Notes under the pieces: model-generated
What the model was told of the DNA's origin: nothing
The model's input: the letters and a program-made list of their open reading frames with translations, nothing else
The model's database searches: none
Translations under genes and position numbers: made by a program
Part shown: positions 5,919 through 10,562 of the stretch, in pieces
How the letters are laid out: each line of letters starts with the position of its first letter
Position numbering within the stretch: the first letter of the stretch is position 1
NCBI GenBank assembly: GCA_003485185.1
Contig: DNAS01000137.1
Location: 14,827-25,388, forward strand
Source of the DNA: Phycisphaerales bacterium
GTDB lineage: Bacteria; Planctomycetota; Phycisphaerae; SM23-33
DNA: 10,562 nt
Reading direction: 5' to 3'

Positions 5919-7634
5919 ATGAGCGACGCCATGGATCTGCTGCGGTCGGTCAAGGATCGCACCGACGAGACGGAATTTTACACTCCCCTGCCCGAAGGCT
6001 ACCGCCTGGGCGCCACCAAGTATGTCGCCGTGTTCGGCACGGTGATGAGCGGGCTGGGCAAGGGGATTTTCTCCTCCTCGCTGGCCAAGCTGCTGAAGGA
6101 CAAGGGCTTGCGGGTCTCCCCCATCAAGCTCGAGGGCTACCTGAATCTCGATTCCGGCACGCTGAACCCCTTCCGCCACGGCGAGGTGTTCGTCCTCGAC
6201 GACGGGATGGAAACCGACATGGACCTGGGCACCTATGAGCGGATGCTCGACCAGGACCTGACGCGCGACAATTTCGCCACCAGCGGGCAGATCTACAAGA
6301 GCGTGCTGGACAAGGAGCGTGCCGGCAGCTATCTCGGCCACGACGTGCAGATGATCCCGCACGTCACGGGCGAGGTGAAGATGCGCCTGCGGAGCCTGGC
6401 CCTCAAGACGCGGGCCGACGTGGTCTTCGTCGAGGTCGGCGGGACCGTCGGCGACATCGAGAACGCCTTCTACATCGAGGCCCTGCGCGAGCTTTCCTAC
6501 GAGGAGGGCGAGGGGTCGGTGCTGTTCGTGGCGCTGACGTACGTGCTGAGCCCGTCGGCGCTGGGCGAGCAAAAGTCCAAGGCCGCCCAGCTCGGCATCA
6601 AGCGCCTCATGGAGTTCGGCATCCACCCGGACCTGATCGCCTGCCGGTGCGAAAACCCCGTCACCGAGAAGGTTCGCCAGAAGATCTCCATCTACACCAA
6701 CGTGCCGATGCCCCGCGTGTTCAGCATGCACGACCTGCCGAGCATCTACCTGCTGCCCCAGCAGATGCGCGAGGCGGGCCTGGACAGCGAGGTCGTGCAG
6801 ATGCTCAACCTCGCCCGCAAGGTCAACTCCGCCGCCGACGCGCGGGCGGCCGTCGAGTGGGAACGCTTCGCCTCCAAAATCGGCGCCCAGTCGCGCGAGG
6901 TCACCCTCGGGATCACCGGAAAATACACCGCCCTGCGCGACAGCTACGCCAGCATCATCAAGGCGCTGGAGCACGCGAGCGTCGCCAACGACGCCAAGGT
7001 CAACGTCCGGTGGATCGACACGACGGACCTCACCGCCGAGAACGTGGCCGAGGCGCTGCGGGACGTGGACGGCATCATCGTGCCCGGCGGGTTCGGCTCG
7101 CGCGGCACGGGCGGAAAGATCGAGTGCATCCGTTACGCCCGCGAAAACAAGCTGCCCTACCTAGGTATCTGCCTGGGGTTCCAGATGGCCGTCATCGAAT
7201 ACGCGCGGAACGTCTGCAAGCTGCCCGACGCCGACAGCACCGAGATCAGCCCCGACTGCAAGACGCCCGTCATCAGCATCCTGCCGGAGCAGAAGAAGAT
7301 CGAGGGTCTCGGAGGGAACATGCGCCTGGGCGGACAGGACGTGGAGATCCGCCCCGGCACGCGGGCGGCGGAACTGTTCGGCGGCGCGAAGAAAATCCGC
7401 CAGCGGTTCCGCCATCGCTTCGAGGTCGATCCGCAATACATCGCCGCGCTGGAACAGGCCGGGCTGGTTTTCTCGGGCAAGCACCCGGTCCATCCGATCA
7501 TGCAGATTCTGGAGCTGCCGCGTGAGGCGCATCCGTACTTCGTGGCTGCCCAGTTCCACCCGGAACTGACCAGCCGTCCGCTGCGCCCCCAGCCGATGTT
7601 CGTCGGACTCGTCGCCGCCGCGTTGAAGCGATAA
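5919..7634 (+). CDS. pyrG: CTP synthase (glutamine-hydrolysing), divergent form
   Basis: This enzyme makes CTP from UTP, ATP and the ammonia released from glutamine, the last step of de novo CTP synthesis, in the cytoplasm. The synthase domain (about 33-300) has the P-loop GTVMSGLGKG (40-49), K70, metal-binding D102 (MDLGTYER) and E172 (VEVGGTVGDIE), and IPHVTGEVK around H148. The class I glutaminase domain (about 325-571) has the oxyanion segment VPGGFGSRG, nucleophile C418 (LGICLGFQ), and the H547/E549 pair (QFHPEL). It is odd in several places. The usual KLDPYxNxDPGTMSP reads KLEGYLNLDSGTLNP (70-84). The UTP/CTP-contacting KTKPTQHS reads KSKAAQLG (219-226). A roughly 30-residue N-terminal extension precedes the P-loop strand. 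The ATG at 5931 is a possible alternative start. Function as CTP synthase is likely but altered regulation or substrate is possible. Confidence 0.93.
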   Translation: MSDAMDLLRSVKDRTDETEFYTPLPEGYRLGATKYVAVFGTVMSGLGKGIFSSSLAKLLKDKGLRVSPIKLEGYLNLDSGTLNPFRHGEVFVLDDGMETDMDLGTYERMLDQDLTRDNFATSGQIYKSVLDKERAGSYLGHDVQMIPHVTGEVKMRLRSLALKTRADVVFVEVGGTVGDIENAFYIEALRELSYEEGEGSVLFVALTYVLSPSALGEQKSKAAQLGIKRLMEFGIHPDLIACRCENPVTEKVRQKISIYTNVPMPRVFSMHDLPSIYLLPQQMREAGLDSEVVQMLNLARKVNSAADARAAVEWERFASKIGAQSREVTLGITGKYTALRDSYASIIKALEHASVANDAKVNVRWIDTTDLTAENVAEALRDVDGIIVPGGFGSRGTGGKIECIRYARENKLPYLGICLGFQMAVIEYARNVCKLPDADSTEISPDCKTPVISILPEQKKIEGLGGNMRLGGQDVEIRPGTRAAELFGGAKKIRQRFRHRFEVDPQYIAALEQAGLVFSGKHPVHPIMQILELPREAHPYFVAAQFHPELTSRPLRPQPMFVGLVAAALKR

Positions 7635-7684
7635 TTTGCCGCGCGTTCGCGATCAGGTCACGCCCCGCCGTTCTCCGCCGGCCG

Positions 7685-8377
7685 TCAGAGGGTACGGAAT
7701 TCCCCGAGGGTCATGGGCTTGCTTCCGCACCAGTCGGTGCGCACATATTTTTCGGCGCGGGACTGCACTTCGTCCATGGCGGCCTGAATACTTTCCACCG
7801 CGGCGCGGAGTTCGGATTTGGGCAGTTCCGGCCGAATCCGGATCGGCTTGCCCAGGACAATCCACGCCCGGCAGAGCGGCGCGGGGAAATTGACCTTCCG
7901 CCCCTCGGGCCCGAACGAGACGAACCATCGCGGCGCGAGGCCTACCGGGACGATCGGCATACCGGAGCGGCTGGCGAGGAACACCGCCCCCGGCGAGACC
8001 TTGCGGGATGGGCCAATGGGACCGTCCACGGGGATCGCCAGGTGGCGCGTCTTTCCCTGGCGCAGCATTTCGCGCAGGGCCCGCCGCCCGCCGCGGTCGG
8101 TCTTTCCGTGATCGGTCGAGCCGCGAATGATGCTCCCGCCGAAGCTGCGGACGACGGCGTCCATGAGATCGCCGTCGCGGCTGGCGGAGATCAGCGGGGT
8201 GATTTCCCGGCTGTGCGTGTAGGCGGGCAGCAGGAGCATCTCGTGCCAGAAGATATACAGCCCCGGCCCGGCCATCCGCTGAGGCGCGGTGTCAGGGTCG
8301 TCGACGACGAACCGGAACCGCAGCGATCCGACGAGAAGGCGGATGGTCGCGGCGGCAATTTGGGCCTTGAACTTCAT
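7685..8377 (-). CDS. DUF374-type lysophospholipid acyltransferase family protein
   Basis: A membrane-associated acyltransferase expected to move an acyl chain onto a lysolipid or lipid A-type acceptor; the acceptor is unknown. Family signatures of DUF374 are in order: FWHEMLL with H45 as the likely catalytic histidine, PLISASRDGDLM (61-72), IIRGSTDHGKTDRGGRRAL (83-101), the VDGPIGPSRKVSPG segment (117-130), and SGMPIVPVGLAPRW (138-151). The N-terminal 20 residues (AQIAAATIRLLVGSL) form one hydrophobic stretch that may anchor it. Length is 230 residues, normal for the family. The ATG at 8377 (MKFKAQ) is preferred; the frame remains open to 8533, but the extra 52 residues lack homology. A GAGG lies 12 bases upstream of the ATG. 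It converges on the CTP synthase gene (50-base gap) and is divergent from the sulfatase gene. Confidence 0.9.
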   Translation of the reverse strand: MKFKAQIAAATIRLLVGSLRFRFVVDDPDTAPQRMAGPGLYIFWHEMLLLPAYTHSREITPLISASRDGDLMDAVVRSFGGSIIRGSTDHGKTDRGGRRALREMLRQGKTRHLAIPVDGPIGPSRKVSPGAVFLASRSGMPIVPVGLAPRWFVSFGPEGRKVNFPAPLCRAWIVLGKPIRIRPELPKSELRAAVESIQAAMDEVQSRAEKYVRTDWCGSKPMTLGEFRTL

Positions 8378-8431
8378 GGGAAAAACTCGCCTCACGGACA
8401 AGGGACGTCTCGCAGCCGTTCCAAGGGCGTC

Positions 8432-8459
8432 ATTATCCACGCCAAGCCATCCCCTGCAA
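8432..8459 (-). promoter_or_regulatory. Weak candidate promoter of the acyltransferase gene
   Basis: Read on the minus strand, TTGCAG (8459-8454) and GATAAT (8437-8432) are 16 bases apart. The -10 is good and the -35 is poor. Transcription would begin near 8425, leaving a leader of about 48 bases. Confidence 0.35.
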
Positions 8460-8479
8460 CGCCAAAGGGACCGGCCCCC

Positions 8480-8508
8480 TTGGATTGCCAACGAAAGAGG
8501 AGTATCAT
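8480..8508 (+). promoter_or_regulatory. Predicted promoter of the sulfatase gene
   Basis: TTGGAT (8480-8485) and TATCAT (8503-8508) are separated by 17 bases. The start would be near 8515, about 64 bases before the chosen ATG, which supports that ATG over the much longer open frame. Confidence 0.5.
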
Positions 8509-8578
8509 ACGGCCCTGTGTCGGCCGGCAGCATGCCGCCGGGAACCGCAACGCGACTTCAGCGAGGCACCACGATACG

Positions 8579-10108
8579 ATGGCTTCAGGAAAACCTAACA
8601 TCCTGCTGATCACGTCCGACCAGCAGCACCACAGCACCCTCGGAAAGGTCAATCCGAGAATCCACACGCCCGCGCTGGACCGCCTGTGCGACGAAGGGAC
8701 GCGTTTCGACCGGGCCTACTGCCCCAACCCCACCTGCACGCCGACCCGCGCGAGCATCATCACCGGGATGTATCCCTCGCAGCACGGCGCTTGGTCGCTG
8801 GGCACCAAGCTTTTCGAAGACGTCCCCACCCTCGGACAGATGCTCGGCGAGGCGGGATACTTCACCTCGCTGATCGGAAAGGCGCACTTTCAGCCGCTGG
8901 CGAGCCGGCCCGGAATGGAGTCCATCGAATGCCAGCCCATTCTGCGCGACCTGGACTTCTGGCGGAAGTTCCACGGGCCCTGGTACGGGTTCGAGCACGT
9001 CGAGACAGCTCGCATGCACGGCGACGAATCGCACGCCGGACAGCACTACGCCATCTGGATGGAAGAAAAGGGCCTGAAGAACTGGCAGGACTATTTCTTC
9101 CCCTGGCCTCCGCAGAAAACCGGGCGCCCGAATTACTACCAACGCAGCGGCATCGCGTGGAGCCTGCCCGAGGAACTCCACTACTCCTGCTGGACGGCGG
9201 AACGCTCCATCGCGCAGATCGAACGCGCCGCGGCGGAGAGCCGGCCGTTCTTCCTCTGGTCCAGCTTCCACGACCCGCACCCGCCGTATATCGTGCCCGA
9301 ACCCTGGGCGAGCATGTACGACCCGGACGAAATGGAGCCCGGCCGGCTCATCGACGAGGAGCACGAGGGCAACCCCATTCACTTCCGCAAGACGCAGGAG
9401 AAGGACGACGAGTGGTGGAAGGAAGCCCGTCGCGGAGAGGCCATTCATGGCGGACACTGTCACCTGCACACCGAAAAGGAACTCCGCAAGAGCATGGCCA
9501 TCTATTACGGCATGACCAGCCTGATGGACCGGGAGATCGGACGGATCCTGGACTCGCTGGACCGTCTGGGCCTGGCGGACAACACGATCGTGGTCTTCAC
9601 CACCGATCACGGACACTTCCTCGGCCAGCACGGACTGATCGCCAAGGCGATTCACCATTACGAGGACCTGCTTCGCATTCCGTTCCTGGTCCGCTGGCCA
9701 GGCAAGGTTCCGGCGAACGCCGTGTCCGAATCGATCCAGAACCTGGTGGACCTCGCCCCGACCTTCCTGACAGCCACGGGAAAAGAAGTGCCTGGCGCGA
9801 TGACCGGCGTCAGCCAACTGGGCACCTGGCAGGGGAGCGAACCGGCGCGGGCGTGGTCCGTCACCGAGAACCACCACGGCACGCGGCACTTCCATTTCCG
9901 CAGCTACGTCAACCAGCGCTACAAGATTACCGTCTATCGCGACGGGCAGGACGGCGAGCTGTTCGACCTGGTGGACGACCCGGACGAGGTGCGCAATCTC
10001 TGGCACGACCCGGCAGCGGCTGAAATCAAGTGCCGTCTGCTCCACGAATTCATGCAGGCGACGCTCCAGAGCGAGCCCATGCGCATGCCGCGCATCGCGG
10101 GCGCCTGA
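8579..10108 (+). CDS. Type I (formylglycine-dependent) sulfatase
   Basis: A hydrolase of the alkaline phosphatase/sulfatase superfamily that would remove sulfate from an unknown ester, possibly of a sulfated polysaccharide. The maturation motif CTPTR (C53-R57) supplies the cysteine that a formylglycine-generating enzyme oxidises. Metal-binding positions are D14-Q15 (ITSDQQHHS) and D343-H344 (FTTDHGHFLGQHG). GKAHF (K101) and SSFHDPHPPY (228-237) are further active-site segments. The C-terminal ELFDLVDDPDEVRNLW is the typical sulfatase tail. Length is 509 residues, normal. MASGKPNILLITSDQQ shows no signal peptide, whereas most planctomycete sulfatases are exported; the enzyme may be cytoplasmic. 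The frame is open upstream to 8042 but that part lies antisense to the acyltransferase and lacks homology. A weak GAGG is at 8563-8566. No maturase gene is in the window. Confidence 0.94.
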   Translation: MASGKPNILLITSDQQHHSTLGKVNPRIHTPALDRLCDEGTRFDRAYCPNPTCTPTRASIITGMYPSQHGAWSLGTKLFEDVPTLGQMLGEAGYFTSLIGKAHFQPLASRPGMESIECQPILRDLDFWRKFHGPWYGFEHVETARMHGDESHAGQHYAIWMEEKGLKNWQDYFFPWPPQKTGRPNYYQRSGIAWSLPEELHYSCWTAERSIAQIERAAAESRPFFLWSSFHDPHPPYIVPEPWASMYDPDEMEPGRLIDEEHEGNPIHFRKTQEKDDEWWKEARRGEAIHGGHCHLHTEKELRKSMAIYYGMTSLMDREIGRILDSLDRLGLADNTIVVFTTDHGHFLGQHGLIAKAIHHYEDLLRIPFLVRWPGKVPANAVSESIQNLVDLAPTFLTATGKEVPGAMTGVSQLGTWQGSEPARAWSVTENHHGTRHFHFRSYVNQRYKITVYRDGQDGELFDLVDDPDEVRNLWHDPAAAEIKCRLLHEFMQATLQSEPMRMPRIAGA

Positions 10109-10150
10109 GCGGAAAGGCAATCACCTGCGCAAAGTAAAGAGGTGCTCAAC

Positions 10151-10562
10151 ATGGCCGAAGAGAAGCCCAAGATCATCGTGGACGACGACTGGAAGGCCCA
10201 GGCCCAGGCGGAGAAGGAAAAGCTCGCCGAGCAGGCCGAGCAGAAAACCCCTCCGTCTGGCGAGCCTGCCGCCACGGGCGGAAAACCCGTCGACGCGACC
10301 CGCCAGCGCGCGGGGCAGCGCCGCGAGCTTCCTCCGCCCAGCTTCACCGCGCTGGTCAGCTCGCTGGCGACGCAGGCAATGTTCGCCATGGGCGGCATGG
10401 AAGACCCCCAAACTCACCGGCGCTATGTGGACCTGGAACTGGCTAAGTTCCACATCGACACCCTCGCCGTGCTCGAGGACAAGACCCGCGGCAACCTCAC
10501 CGACGAGGAGAAGAAACTCCTCGACGAAGTGATCTACCAGTGCCGCATGCGCTACGTGGAAA
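10151..10562 (+). CDS. DUF1844 domain protein (3' truncated by window)
   Basis: A small conserved protein of unknown function; only its first 137 residues are visible. The first 60 or so are charged and low in complexity (AEKEKLAEQAEQKTPPSG), probably disordered. The DUF1844 domain begins at about residue 62 with PPSFTALVSSLATQAMFAMG and continues through VDLELAKFHIDTLAVLEDKT and NLTDEEKKLLDEVIYQCRMR, all typical of the family. The ATG at 10151 is well supported by AGAGGTG (10138-10144). It follows the sulfatase by 42 bases on the same strand with no terminator seen, so they may share a transcript. Given the usual family size, the stop should lie just beyond the window. Confidence 0.92.
   Translation, partial: MAEEKPKIIVDDDWKAQAQAEKEKLAEQAEQKTPPSGEPAATGGKPVDATRQRAGQRRELPPPSFTALVSSLATQAMFAMGGMEDPQTHRRYVDLELAKFHIDTLAVLEDKTRGNLTDEEKKLLDEVIYQCRMRYVE

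Noticed and set aside
5904..6974. Long minus-strand open frame (356 codons) opposite the CTP synthase gene
   Set aside because: It is antisense to a certain gene, is made of GC-rich codon mirrors (many His, Val, Asp, Gln), and has no recognisable domain. The same holds for long antisense frames opposite the DUF1846 and sulfatase genes.
8042..8578. In-frame N-terminal extension of the sulfatase by 179 codons
   Set aside because: It lies antisense to the acyltransferase, has no homology, and a promoter-like element falls within it. The sulfatase fold starts right after the ATG at 8579.
1..10562. CRISPR arrays, insertion sequences, phage or defence genes
   Set aside because: No regular repeats, transposase, integrase or defence-family motifs were seen on either strand.

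Overview
The window is GC-rich bacterial DNA that looks like a member of the Planctomycetota, possibly Phycisphaerae. The reasons are the gene content (a DUF1844 protein, a DUF1846/UPF0371 protein, a type I sulfatase, a short FliA-like sigma factor beside a lone receiver domain) and the loose gene packing with many strand switches. This placement is inference; no ribosomal RNA or other firm marker is present.

Left part (1-1860): three regulatory genes on the + strand. They are the C-terminal part of a NarL/FixJ-type response regulator cut by the window edge, a 183-residue sigma-70-family factor with regions 2 and 4 but almost no region 3, and a stand-alone receiver protein. A gap of about 480 bases between the first two is AT-richer than its surroundings. 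It holds a terminator-like hairpin and a perfect TATAAT. The sigma factor and receiver lie 40 bases apart and are probably one operon.

Middle part (1861-4322): a serine tRNA (anticodon GCT) with a clear sigma-70-type promoter, then about 340 bases without a recognisable gene. After these come two minus-strand oxidoreductase genes, a 2-hydroxyacid dehydrogenase followed by a short-chain dehydrogenase, probably co-transcribed.

Right part (4323-10562): a DUF1846/UPF0371 gene and a divergent CTP synthase gene lie in tandem, each with its own TTGCC(C/G)-17-TACAGT promoter. The CTP synthase promoter sits so close to the start codon that the message may be leaderless. A minus-strand DUF374-type lipid acyltransferase converges on the CTP synthase gene. 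A sulfatase without a visible secretion signal is divergent from the acyltransferase, and the 5' part of a DUF1844 gene closes the window.

Nothing here is a phage, CRISPR or defence locus. The parts most worth a second look are the divergent CTP synthase and its DUF1846 neighbour, the sigma factor lacking region 3 paired with a receiver domain, and the possible hairpin control of the receiver gene's ribosome binding site.
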